Notes under the pieces: model-generated
What the model was told of the DNA's origin: nothing
The model's input: only the letters and a program-made list of their open reading frames with translations
Databases searched by the model: none
Part shown: positions 54,193 through 62,446 of the stretch, piece after piece
Numbering within the stretch: the stretch's first letter is position 1
Layout of the letters: every line of letters starts with the position of its first letter
Translations under genes and position numbers: made by a program
From: Micromonospora chersina
Lineage (GTDB): Bacteria > Actinomycetota > Actinomycetes > Mycobacteriales > Micromonosporaceae
NCBI RefSeq assembly: GCF_900091475.1
Contig: NZ_FMIB01000002.1
Span: 248,001-312,000 of the forward strand
Direction: 5' to 3'
Length of the DNA: 64,000 bases

Positions 54193-55500
54193 ATGCCGAC
54201 CCCGAAGAGATGGCACGTCATAGCTTCCGCCGCAACCCTGCTGATCGCGGGCACCCCCGCGGTCACCGCGAGCGCCGGCCCCACCGACACCGACAGCGCC
54301 CGGCACGGGCGCGCGGAGTGGGCCGGCACCTGGGCCGCCGCGGTGACCCGCGGGAACACCGTCGGCCTGACCAACACCGGCCTGAACAACCAGAGCATCC
54401 GGATGACCGTGCAGACCACCGTGGGCGGCGACCGGCTCCGGGTCCGGCTCACCAACCTCTACGGCGAGCAGGCCGTCAAGGTCGGTCACGCCACTGTCGC
54501 CCGGCCGGACACCGCCACCGAGGACCGGTCCGACATCGACCCGGCCACCGTCCGGGACCTGACCTTCCAGGGCTCCTCCTCGACGACCATCAACAAGGGC
54601 GCCGAGCTGCTCAGCGACCCGCTGCCCTATCCGGTGGAGGAGCAGGAGGACCTGGTGGTCACCCTCTACTTCCCGGTGCTGACCGGCCCGGTCACCTTCC
54701 ACGGGCAGTCCCGCGTCACCAACTTCATCGGCGCGACCGACCTCACCACCGCCGTGACCAGTCCCGAGTTCACCCGCAAGATCGACTGCTGCTGGATGTT
54801 CCTCTCCGGCATCGACGTGGAACGCCGGCTCAGCCCCGGCTCGGTGGTGGTGCTCGGCGACTCCATCGGCGACGGCAACGGCAGCACGGTCAACGCCGAC
54901 CGGCGCTGGCCGGACCTGCTGGCCGAGCGGCTCATCGACGCCCGCCCCGAGGTGCGTACCCCGGGCGTGCTCAACCTCAGCCTCTCCGGCAACCGGCTCA
55001 ACCACGAGGGCACCGAGCCCGGCGCCGGTGGCTTCCCCGGCTACTACGAGCTGGGCCCGAACGCCCTGGCCCGGCTCAACGAGGACGTCTTCCCGCAGAC
55101 CGGGGTGCGGACCGTCATCACCCACCTGGGCATCAACGACATCTGGATGAACGGCGACAGCGCCGAGGCCATCATCGCCTCGCTGCGCCAGCTCAACCAG
55201 CAGGTCGAGGAGCGCGGCCTGACCAGCCTGGTCGGCACCATCACCCCGTACGAGGGCAACGGCGGTCCGGGCGTGTGGACCGAGGAGAAGGAGGCCACCC
55301 GGCAGGCGGTCAACACCTGGCTCCGCGGCGCCGGCGCCGCCGAGTTCGACGGGGTGCTCGACTTCGACGCCGTGCTGCGCGACCCGACGCACCCGAGCCG
55401 GCTGCTGCCGGCGTACGACGCCGGGGACCACATCCACCCGAACGACGCCGGCGCGCAGGCCATGGCCGACGCCGTGCCCTTGCGACTGCTCGGTCTGTGA
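54193..55500 (+). CDS. Secreted SGNH/GDSL lipase-esterase
   Basis: A 435-residue secreted hydrolase. Signal peptide MPTPKRWHVIASAATLLIAG with cleavage near TASAGP. A beta-rich N-terminal part (about 40-210) is followed by an SGNH domain: VVLGDSIGDGNGS (Ser), NLSLSGNRL (Gly), THLGINDIW (Asn), DHIHPNDAGAQ (Asp/His). The family cleaves esters outside the cell. It may process the product or be a general esterase. Start ATG has GGAGG. A strong terminator follows at 55504. Confidence 0.9.
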   Translation: MPTPKRWHVIASAATLLIAGTPAVTASAGPTDTDSARHGRAEWAGTWAAAVTRGNTVGLTNTGLNNQSIRMTVQTTVGGDRLRVRLTNLYGEQAVKVGHATVARPDTATEDRSDIDPATVRDLTFQGSSSTTINKGAELLSDPLPYPVEEQEDLVVTLYFPVLTGPVTFHGQSRVTNFIGATDLTTAVTSPEFTRKIDCCWMFLSGIDVERRLSPGSVVVLGDSIGDGNGSTVNADRRWPDLLAERLIDARPEVRTPGVLNLSLSGNRLNHEGTEPGAGGFPGYYELGPNALARLNEDVFPQTGVRTVITHLGINDIWMNGDSAEAIIASLRQLNQQVEERGLTSLVGTITPYEGNGGPGVWTEEKEATRQAVNTWLRGAGAAEFDGVLDFDAVLRDPTHPSRLLPAYDAGDHIHPNDAGAQAMADAVPLRLLGL

Positions 55501-55503
55501 CAC

Positions 55504-55540
55504 CGGTGGGGGCGGCGTCGGCATCACGCCGCCCCCACCG
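55504..55540 (+). terminator. Strong terminator or attenuator before the P450 gene
   Basis: CGGTGGGGGCGGCGT (55504-55518) pairs perfectly with ACGCCGCCCCCACCG (55526-55540), followed by TCTTTCC. Only 19 bp separate it from the P450 start, leaving no room for a separate promoter downstream. Confidence 0.85.
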
Positions 55541-55559
55541 TCTTTCCTGGGGAGGAACT

Positions 55560-56783
55560 GTGGACGTCGACGAGATCCTGACCGGCCTGTACAGCGAGCA
55601 GGGCCGGCAGAACCCGTACCCGTGGTACGCGGCCCTGCACGAGCACGGGCCGATCAACGCGGTCCCGAAGCGGGCCGAACACAGCACGATCACCGCCGTG
55701 GCCGGCGGCTACGACCTGGTCGACCAGGTGCTGCGCGATCCCGGCTGGTACAAGGGCGCCCCGCCCGACTGGCAGGACCAGGAGATCCTGCGCACCTTCC
55801 TGACCTCGATGATGTTCATCAACCCGCCGGACCACACCCGGATGCGCGCGGTCTTCGCCAAGACGTTCACCCCGCGCCGGCTGGGCGCGCTGGAGCCGGT
55901 GATCGTCCGGATCGTCACCGACCGGCTGGACCGGATGGCCGAGGCCGGCGCGGACGGCGGCGAGGTCGACTTCGTGGCCGACTTCGCGTACCCGGTTCCG
56001 GCGCTGGTGATGGCCGAGTTCATCGGCCTGCCGGAGGCGGACCTGGCCTGGTACCGGCAGCGGGTCGACTGGATCGACGAGTACATGGACGTGGCCGGCA
56101 AGACGCCGGAGCGGCTGGCCCGCGCCAACCAGGCCGCCGAGGAGCTGCGCGGCTACTACCGCGAGCTTCTCGCCCACCGGCGGCGGCAGCCCGGCGAGGA
56201 CCTGATCAGCGGTCTGGTCGAGGTGCTGGACGCCGGCGGTGTCGACCTCACCGAGGAGGAGTTGATCAGCAACCTCATCGTGCTGTTCAACGCCAGCTTC
56301 GTCACCACCGTCTACATGTTCAGCAACGGCCTCCCGCTGCTCCTGGCCCACCCGGACGTGATCGCCGCGCTGCCCGGCGACGACGCGCTGGCGCGGGGCT
56401 GCGTGGACGAGGTCCTGCGGATGGAGAGCCCGGTGCACTTCCTGGCCCGCGCCGCGCCGCACGACACCGAGGTCGGCGGCCTGCCGGTCGCGCGGGACGA
56501 GAACGTGCTGTTGCTGATCGCCGCGGCCAACCGCGACCCGGCCCGCTTCCCCGACCCGGACCGCTTCGACCCGCACCGCGCGGGCCCGCCCTCGCTCGCC
56601 TTCGGCGTCGGGCTGCACTTCTGCCTCGGCTCTGCGGTGTCCAGGCTGGAGGGCCGGCTCGCCCTGCCCCGGCTCTTCGCCCGCTTCCCCGAGCTGGCGG
56701 TCAGCCAGCCCTACACGTACAGCGGCAGCCTCTTCCTGCGCGGCATCGACAAGCTCTTCGTGACCACCGGGGAGGCCCGATGA
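55560..56783 (+). CDS. Cytochrome P450 with atypical I helix
   Basis: A 407-residue bacterial class I P450. The haem Cys355 lies in AFGVGLHFCLGSA; the ExxR motif is EVLRMES; MMFINPPDHTRMRAVF is the conserved C helix start. The I-helix oxygen-activation motif reads ASFVTT (245-250) instead of AG(x)(E/D)TT: the usual acid is Val248. Such changes are found in P450s that act on carrier-bound substrates or couple phenols. The gene leads a coupled set with HSL hydrolase, hydroxymandelate oxidase and HpgT-like genes, so a phenolic or Hpg substrate is plausible. GTG start with GGGGAGGAA ribosome-binding site. Confidence 0.92.
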   Translation: MDVDEILTGLYSEQGRQNPYPWYAALHEHGPINAVPKRAEHSTITAVAGGYDLVDQVLRDPGWYKGAPPDWQDQEILRTFLTSMMFINPPDHTRMRAVFAKTFTPRRLGALEPVIVRIVTDRLDRMAEAGADGGEVDFVADFAYPVPALVMAEFIGLPEADLAWYRQRVDWIDEYMDVAGKTPERLARANQAAEELRGYYRELLAHRRRQPGEDLISGLVEVLDAGGVDLTEEELISNLIVLFNASFVTTVYMFSNGLPLLLAHPDVIAALPGDDALARGCVDEVLRMESPVHFLARAAPHDTEVGGLPVARDENVLLLIAAANRDPARFPDPDRFDPHRAGPPSLAFGVGLHFCLGSAVSRLEGRLALPRLFARFPELAVSQPYTYSGSLFLRGIDKLFVTTGEAR

Positions 56784-57763
56784 CGCTCGACCCGCAGGTG
56801 GCGGCGTGGCGGTCCGCGCGCGCGGCCGCCGGCACCGCGCCCCTCTACACCCAGACCCTGGCGGAGGCCCGCGCCGCCGACCTCGCCGCGATCCGCGCCG
56901 GCGCCGGCGCGGTCGAGCCGGTCGAAGAGGTACGCGACACGCAGGTCCCCGGCCCGGACGGGCCGCTTCCGGTGCGCATCCACCGGCCGGCAGGGGACGG
57001 CCCGCTGCCCACCCTCGTCTACTTCTTCGGCGGCGGCTGGACGCTCGGCAGCGTGGACACCGCCGACGGGATCTGCCGCCGGCTGGTCAACCTCGCCGGC
57101 TGCCAGACGGTGACCGTCGGCTACCGGCTGGCCCCCGAGCACCGCTTCCCGGCCGCCGTTGACGACTGCCACGCGGCGCTGCGCTGGCTGGCCGCGCACG
57201 CCGACGAGTTCCGCGTCGACCCGGAGCGGCTGGCCGTCGGCGGGGACAGCGCCGGCGGCAACCTGGCCGCCGCCGTCACCCTGCTGGCCCGCGCCGACGG
57301 CGGCCCCCGGCTCGCCGCCCAGCTCCTGGTCTATCCGAACACCGACCAGCGGCCCGGCCGCGGGCCCACCGGCACGGAGGACCCGCTGCTGTTCAACCGG
57401 CACTCGGTCGAGTGGTACCGGCGGCACTACCTGGCCGACCCCGGCGACGCCGCCCACCCGCTCGCCTCGCCGCTGCTCGCGGAGGACCTCTCCGGCCTGC
57501 CCCCGGCCCTGGTCATCACGGCCGAGCACGACCCGCTGCGCGACGAGGGGGAGCGGTACGCCGAGCGGCTGGCCGAGGCCGGCGTCCCCACCGAGGCCAC
57601 CCGGTACGACGGCATGGTCCACGGCTTCTTCGCGATGCCGGGCGTGTTCGACGCGGGGCGGCGGGCCCAGGAGCAGGCGGCCGCCTTCCTGCGAACACGC
57701 TTCGGCCTCACCCCGGCCGGGTCGGCCGCCGGCACGGCGGCGGGCGGACCGGACCGTGGCTGA
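56780..57763 (+). CDS. HSL-family alpha/beta-hydrolase lacking the HGGG histidine
   Basis: A 327-residue hydrolase of the hormone-sensitive lipase family. Triad: Ser157 (GGDSAGGN), Asp251 (AEHDPLRDEGE), His281 (MVHGFF). The oxyanion motif HGGGW is FGGGW here (Phe83 for His). It would hydrolyse an ester or act as an acyl-transferase or dehydratase-like enzyme. Coupled to P450 by ATGA overlap; its end overlaps the hydroxymandelate oxidase start by 8 bp. Biosynthetic role suggested only by context. Confidence 0.88.
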   Translation: MTLDPQVAAWRSARAAAGTAPLYTQTLAEARAADLAAIRAGAGAVEPVEEVRDTQVPGPDGPLPVRIHRPAGDGPLPTLVYFFGGGWTLGSVDTADGICRRLVNLAGCQTVTVGYRLAPEHRFPAAVDDCHAALRWLAAHADEFRVDPERLAVGGDSAGGNLAAAVTLLARADGGPRLAAQLLVYPNTDQRPGRGPTGTEDPLLFNRHSVEWYRRHYLADPGDAAHPLASPLLAEDLSGLPPALVITAEHDPLRDEGERYAERLAEAGVPTEATRYDGMVHGFFAMPGVFDAGRRAQEQAAAFLRTRFGLTPAGSAAGTAAGGPDRG

Positions 57764-58964
57764 CCTCCGGACGACCGACCCGGAGCCGGCGACGCCTCAC
57801 CCGCTCAACCCGGCGGACGTCACCCCGACGCCGGTCGAGCCGGTGGCGGGGCGGGGAGCGGCTGAGCCCGGCGAACCCGCGTTCGTGGCGCCGGCCAGCC
57901 TGGCCGACTTCGCGGAGCTGGCCCGGGCCGCGCTCCCCGCCGACGTGTGGGACTTCGTGGCCGGCGGCAGCGGCACCGAGACCACCCTCGCCGCGAACCG
58001 GGCGGCCCTGGACCGGGTGGCGGTGCTGCCCCGGATGCTGGCCGGGGTGGACACCCCGTCCACCGAGGCGGCCCTGCCCGGCGGCCGCTACGCCCTGCCG
58101 GTGGCGGTCGCGCCCATGGCGTACCAGAAACTGCTGCACCCCGACGGCGAGGTGGGGCTCGCGGAGGCGGCCCGCGCGGCCGGCGTGCCCTACGTGGCGA
58201 GCACCCTGGCCAGCACGCCCGTCGAGGAGGTCGCCGCGGTCGGCGGCACGGTCTGGTTCCAGCTCTACTGGCTGCGCGACCGGGGCATGGTGGCCGACCT
58301 GCTGGACCGGGCGCTCACCGCGGGCTGCGCCGGGCTCATGGTCACCGTCGACGTGCCGGTGCTCGGCCGGCGGCTGCGCGACGTGCGCAACGGCTTCGCC
58401 CTGCCGCCGCACGTCACCGCCGCGAACCTGCCCGGCGGCCGGGACGACCTGGCCCACCAGGGCACGCCCGGGGTGTCCGCGGTGGCCGCGCACACCGGCG
58501 CGGTCTTCGCCCCCGCGCTGAGCTGGGCCGACCTGGCCTGGCTGCGGGAGCGTACCCCGGTGCCGTTGCTCGTGAAGGGCATCCTGGACCCACGCGACGC
58601 GGTCCGCGCGGCGGACCTCGGCGTGGACGCCGTGGTGGTCTCCAACCACGGCGGCCGGCAGCTGGACGGCGCGCCGGGCAGCGCGGCCGTGCTGCCCGAG
58701 GTGGTCGCCGCGGTGGGGGAGCGCTGCGCGGTGCTGCTGGACAGCGGCGTGCGCGGCGGCACCGACGTGCTGCGCGCCCTCGCCCTCGGCGCGGCCGGCG
58801 TGCTTGTCGGCCGGCCGTTGCTCTGGGCCCTGGCGGCCGGCGGGCGGGCCGGCGCCGAGGCGGCCCTGGCGCTGCTCGCCGCCGAGTTGCGCGACGCGTT
58901 CATCCTCAGCGGCTGCGCCGACCCGGCGGCGGCCCGCGAGCTGCGTACCCGGACCGGAGGCTGA
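57756..58964 (+). CDS. hmo: FMN-dependent 4-hydroxymandelate oxidase
   Basis: A 402-residue alpha-hydroxyacid oxidase (lactate/glycolate oxidase family). TIM-barrel signature with APMAYQKLLHPDGE, FMN-contact LYWLRDRGM and the active-site VVVSNHGGRQLDG (catalytic His298, substrate-binding Arg301). It would oxidise 4-hydroxymandelate to 4-hydroxyphenylglyoxylate, the second step to 4-hydroxyphenylglycine. Family alone cannot fix the substrate; the call relies on hmaS in the window and the HpgT-like gene directly downstream. The first about 45 residues are a Pro/Glu-rich extension; a later start is possible. Confidence 0.82.
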   Translation: MADLRTTDPEPATPHPLNPADVTPTPVEPVAGRGAAEPGEPAFVAPASLADFAELARAALPADVWDFVAGGSGTETTLAANRAALDRVAVLPRMLAGVDTPSTEAALPGGRYALPVAVAPMAYQKLLHPDGEVGLAEAARAAGVPYVASTLASTPVEEVAAVGGTVWFQLYWLRDRGMVADLLDRALTAGCAGLMVTVDVPVLGRRLRDVRNGFALPPHVTAANLPGGRDDLAHQGTPGVSAVAAHTGAVFAPALSWADLAWLRERTPVPLLVKGILDPRDAVRAADLGVDAVVVSNHGGRQLDGAPGSAAVLPEVVAAVGERCAVLLDSGVRGGTDVLRALALGAAGVLVGRPLLWALAAGGRAGAEAALALLAAELRDAFILSGCADPAAARELRTRTGG

Positions 58965-58965
58965 C

Positions 58966-60279
58966 GTGGAGCCCGTGGACCTGGCCGTCACGGACCTGCA
59001 CCCGAGCGTGGACGACCCCGCGTTGAACTCGATGAACTTCCTCAACGAGGTGGCGCAGCACTACCCGGAGGCGGTGTCGCTCGCCGCCGGCCGGCCGTAC
59101 GAGGAGTTCTTCGACTCGGCCGTGCTGCACGAGCACCTGGACGCGTTCCGCCGGCACCTCGCCGACGACCTCGGCCTGAGCCCGGCGCAGGTCGACCGGA
59201 CGCTGCTCCAGTACGGCCGGACCAAGGGCGTCGTCCACCACCTGATCGCCCGCAACCTGGCCGTGGACGAGCAGCTCACCGTCGACCCGGAGGCGATAGT
59301 GGTGACCGTCGGCTGCCAGGAGGCCATGTTCCTGGTGCTGCGCGCGCTGCGCGCCGGGCCGCGGGACGTGCTGCTCGCCGTGGCCCCCACGTACGTCGGG
59401 CTGACCGGCGCGGCCCGCCTCGTGGACCTTCCGGTGCGCCCGGTCACCGGCGGGCCGGACGGCGTCGACCTGGCCGACCTGCGCGCCCAGGTGCACCAGG
59501 CCCGGGCCGAGGGTTTGCGACCGCGCGCCTGCTACGTGATGCCCGACTTCGCCAACCCCTCCGGCGTGCGGATGGACCTGCCCCAGCGCCGGCGGCTGCT
59601 CGACCTGGCCGCCGAGGAGGACCTGCTGCTGATCGAGGACAACCCGTACGGCCTCTTCCCGGCCGCCGGCGCCGAGCGGCTGCCCACCCTCAAGGCGCTG
59701 GACACCCGCCGCCGGGTGGTCTATCTGGGCTCGTTCGCCAAGACCGTGCTGCCCGGCGCCCGGGTCGGCTACGTGGTCGCCGACCAGCGGGTGGCCGGCT
59801 CCCACGGCACGGTCGGCCCGCTCGCCGACCAGCTCGCGAAGATCAAGAGCATGGTCACCGTGAACACCTCGCCGATCAGCCAGGCCGTGATCGGCGGGGC
59901 GCTGCTGGCCCACGACTGTTCGCTGGTCGCCGCCAACGTCCGGGAGCGGGCCGCGTACGCCCGCAACCTGCGGCACATGGTCGACGGGCTGGCCCGCCGC
60001 TTCCCGGCCGGCGGGCCGGTGCGCTGGAACGTCCCGGCCGGCGGCTTCTTCGTGGTGGTCACCGTGCCGTTCACGGTGGACGACGCGCTGCTGCACCGCT
60101 CCGCCCGCGGGTACGGCGTGCTCTGGACCCCGATGGCGCACTTCTACGACGCCGGCACGCCGGTGAACGCGCTGCGCCTGTCGGTCAGCGCGGTCACCCC
60201 GGAGCAGATCGACCTGGGCCTGGACCGGCTCGCCGCGCTGATCACCGACGAACTGGCCACGGTGGGCGCGCCGGCCTGA
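58966..60279 (+). CDS. hpgT: HpgT-like PLP aminotransferase
   Basis: A 437-residue class I fold aminotransferase. The PLP lysine is Lys259 (GSFAKTVLPGARVGY), with YVMPDFANPSGVRM before it and LLIEDNPYG carrying the pyridine-N Asp. The opening NSMNFLNEVAQHYPEAVSLAAGRPY is typical of the HpgT/4-hydroxyphenylglycine aminotransferases of glycopeptide clusters. It would convert 4-hydroxyphenylglyoxylate to L-4-hydroxyphenylglycine, usually with tyrosine as donor, regenerating 4-hydroxyphenylpyruvate for HmaS. Start GTG is 1 bp past the hmo stop. It ends the coupled set. Confidence 0.85.
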   Translation: MEPVDLAVTDLHPSVDDPALNSMNFLNEVAQHYPEAVSLAAGRPYEEFFDSAVLHEHLDAFRRHLADDLGLSPAQVDRTLLQYGRTKGVVHHLIARNLAVDEQLTVDPEAIVVTVGCQEAMFLVLRALRAGPRDVLLAVAPTYVGLTGAARLVDLPVRPVTGGPDGVDLADLRAQVHQARAEGLRPRACYVMPDFANPSGVRMDLPQRRRLLDLAAEEDLLLIEDNPYGLFPAAGAERLPTLKALDTRRRVVYLGSFAKTVLPGARVGYVVADQRVAGSHGTVGPLADQLAKIKSMVTVNTSPISQAVIGGALLAHDCSLVAANVRERAAYARNLRHMVDGLARRFPAGGPVRWNVPAGGFFVVVTVPFTVDDALLHRSARGYGVLWTPMAHFYDAGTPVNALRLSVSAVTPEQIDLGLDRLAALITDELATVGAPA

Positions 60280-60348
60280 CACCGCACTGTCGTCGTTCCG
60301 CCACCACCCGTGTTCCCGGGCGGGACGGCCACCGTTGATAATGGACGG

Positions 60349-60600
60349 ATGGTTGCCTGGGAGTACGCGTTGCTGGTCCGCCGCTATCAGGGGCAGGGCC
60401 GCAATTTCCACGTCTCGTTCGTCTGGTACGGCCCGGACGGGTCGCGCACCGACGTGACCGCGTACGGCGACACCGCGATCGCGCACCTCAACCGGGTCGG
60501 CCGGGAGGGCTGGGAACTGGTCTCCGCCGCCGAGGACGTGAACAACGTGCAGGGCAGCACCGAGGTGCACCGCTACCACCTCAAGCGCCCCCTGCGCTGA
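60349..60600 (+). CDS. Small conserved hypothetical protein
   Basis: 83 residues, soluble. A beta-rich DUF-like pattern with WEYALLVRRYQG at the start, FVWYGPDGS in the middle and NRVGREGWELVSAAED near the end, like the DUF4177-type proteins that share the GWELV motif. Function unknown. Own promoter not recognised. Overlap with DUF4177 is from memory of motif. Confidence 0.65.
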   Translation: MVAWEYALLVRRYQGQGRNFHVSFVWYGPDGSRTDVTAYGDTAIAHLNRVGREGWELVSAAEDVNNVQGSTEVHRYHLKRPLR

Positions 60601-60639
60601 GCGGCTAGCGTGATCCTCCCAGGTGGGGGAGGAGCAACG

Positions 60640-62295
60640 GTGGGCCGGTACGTCGTCGGGGTGGACTTCGGCACGCTGTCCGGGCGGGCCGTGGTGGTCG
60701 ACGTGGCCGACGGCGCCGAGCGGGGCAGCGCGGTGCACGCGTACCGGCACGGGGTCATCACGGAGCGGCTGCCCGGCGGGCCGGCGCTGCCGCACGGCTG
60801 GGCGCTCCAGGACCCGGCGGACCACGTCGAGGTGCTGCGCACCGCGGTGCCCGCCGCCGTCCGCGCCGCCGGGATCGACCCGGCGGAGGTGGTCGGCGTG
60901 GGCCTCGACGCCACCTCCTGCACGGTGCTGCCCACCCGCGCCGACGGCACCCCGCTCGCCGAGCTGCCGGAGTTCCGGGCCCGCCCGCACGCCTGGCCGA
61001 AGCTCTGGAAGCACCACTCGGCGCAGCGGCAGGCCGACCGGATCAACGCCCTGGCCGCCGAGCGCGGCGAGCCCTGGCTGGCCCGGTACGGCGGTCGGGT
61101 CTCCGCCGAGTGGCAGCTCGCCAAGGCCCTGGAGGTGCTGGAGGAGGACCCGCAGGTCTTCCGCCGCGCCGACCGCTGGGTCGAGACCGCCGACTGGCTG
61201 GTCCGGCGACTCTGCGGCAATCCGACGCGGAATGCCTCCGCCGCCGGCTTCAAGGGGCTACGCCAGGACGGCCGCTACCCGGCCGCCGACTTCCTCGCCG
61301 CGCTGCACCCGGACCTGCCGGGCCTGCTCACGAAGATCGACGACGGGCCGTTGCTGCCGCCGGCCGCCCGGGCCGGCGGGCTGACCGCCGAGGCCGCCGG
61401 CTGGACCGGACTGCCCGCCGGCATCGCCGTGGCCGCCGGGGCCATCGACGCCCACGTCACCGCGGCGGCGGCCCGGTCGGTCGCGCCCGGCCGGATGCTC
61501 GCCGTCCTCGGCACCTCCACCTGCCTGATCATGAACGCCGACACCTGCCACGAGGTGCCCGGCGTCTGCGGCGTCGTCGAGGGTGGCGTCACCGCCGGCC
61601 GGTGGGGCTACGAGGCCGGCCAGAGCGGCGTCGGCGACATCTTCGCCTGGTACGTCGACAGCGCCCTGCCCGCGTCGTACGCCGCCGAGGCCGCCCGCCG
61701 CGGGATGCCCGTGCAGGACCTGCTCGACACGCTCGCCGCCGACCAGCCGGTGGGCGGGCACGGGCTGCTCGCGCTGGACTGGCACAGCGGCAACCGGTCG
61801 GTGCTCATGGACCACGAGCTGAGCGGGGTGCTGGTCGGGCTCACCCTGGCCACCCGGCCCGAGGAGATCTGGCGCGCCCTGCTGGAGGCGACGGCGTTCG
61901 GCGCCCGCACCGTCGTCGAGGCGTTCGAGGCCGCCGGCGTACCCGTCGACGAGCTCACCGCCGCCGGTGGGCTCACCGCCAACCGGCTGCTGCTGCGCAT
62001 CTACGCCGACGTGCTGCGCCGCCCGCTGCACGTCCTCGACGCCGCCCACCCGGCGGCGCTGGGCGCGGCCATCCACGCGGCCGTGGCCGCCGGGGCGTAC
62101 CCGGACGTGGAGAGCGCATCGGCGGCCATGGGCGCGTCACACCGCGAGACCTGGCACCCGGACCCGGCCCGGGCGGCGGCGTACGACGAGCTGTACGCCG
62201 ACTACCAAACCCTGCACGACCACTTCGGCCGCGGCGGCACGAACATCCTCCACCGCCTACAGGCGCGCCGCCACCACTCCCACCGAACCCCCTGA
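60640..62295 (+). CDS. araB: L-ribulokinase
   Basis: A 551-residue FGGY-family kinase that phosphorylates L-ribulose to L-ribulose-5-phosphate in arabinose use. Ribulokinase marks: VGVDFGTLSGRAVVVD with the phosphate loop, GLDATSCTVLPT, catalytic Asp in AAGAIDAHVTAAAAR, VLGTSTCLIMN, and AAGGLTANRLLLRIYADV. Typical length. GTG start with GGGGAGGAG ribosome-binding site. No araA or araD is in the window. Confidence 0.93.
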   Translation: MGRYVVGVDFGTLSGRAVVVDVADGAERGSAVHAYRHGVITERLPGGPALPHGWALQDPADHVEVLRTAVPAAVRAAGIDPAEVVGVGLDATSCTVLPTRADGTPLAELPEFRARPHAWPKLWKHHSAQRQADRINALAAERGEPWLARYGGRVSAEWQLAKALEVLEEDPQVFRRADRWVETADWLVRRLCGNPTRNASAAGFKGLRQDGRYPAADFLAALHPDLPGLLTKIDDGPLLPPAARAGGLTAEAAGWTGLPAGIAVAAGAIDAHVTAAAARSVAPGRMLAVLGTSTCLIMNADTCHEVPGVCGVVEGGVTAGRWGYEAGQSGVGDIFAWYVDSALPASYAAEAARRGMPVQDLLDTLAADQPVGGHGLLALDWHSGNRSVLMDHELSGVLVGLTLATRPEEIWRALLEATAFGARTVVEAFEAAGVPVDELTAAGGLTANRLLLRIYADVLRRPLHVLDAAHPAALGAAIHAAVAAGAYPDVESASAAMGASHRETWHPDPARAAAYDELYADYQTLHDHFGRGGTNILHRLQARRHHSHRTP

Positions 62296-62398
62296 CCCGC
62301 CCGAGACCCGCCCCCACCCGCCCACACCCGCCCAGCCCGGCGCATGCGGCGGGTCAGGCGGGCGTGCGGCAGTGGCGCGGGCACGGCCGGTGGGACGG

Positions 62399-62434
62399 GG
62401 ACGCCCCGCGCGGCCGAGGCCGGGCGGGGCGTCC
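62399..62434. terminator. Bidirectional hairpin terminator
   Basis: GGACGCCCCGC (62399-62409) and GCGGGGCGTCC (62424-62434), perfect 11-bp arms, between the convergent ribulokinase and glyA genes. Confidence 0.87.
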
Positions 62435-62446
62435 AGGAAGAGATGG

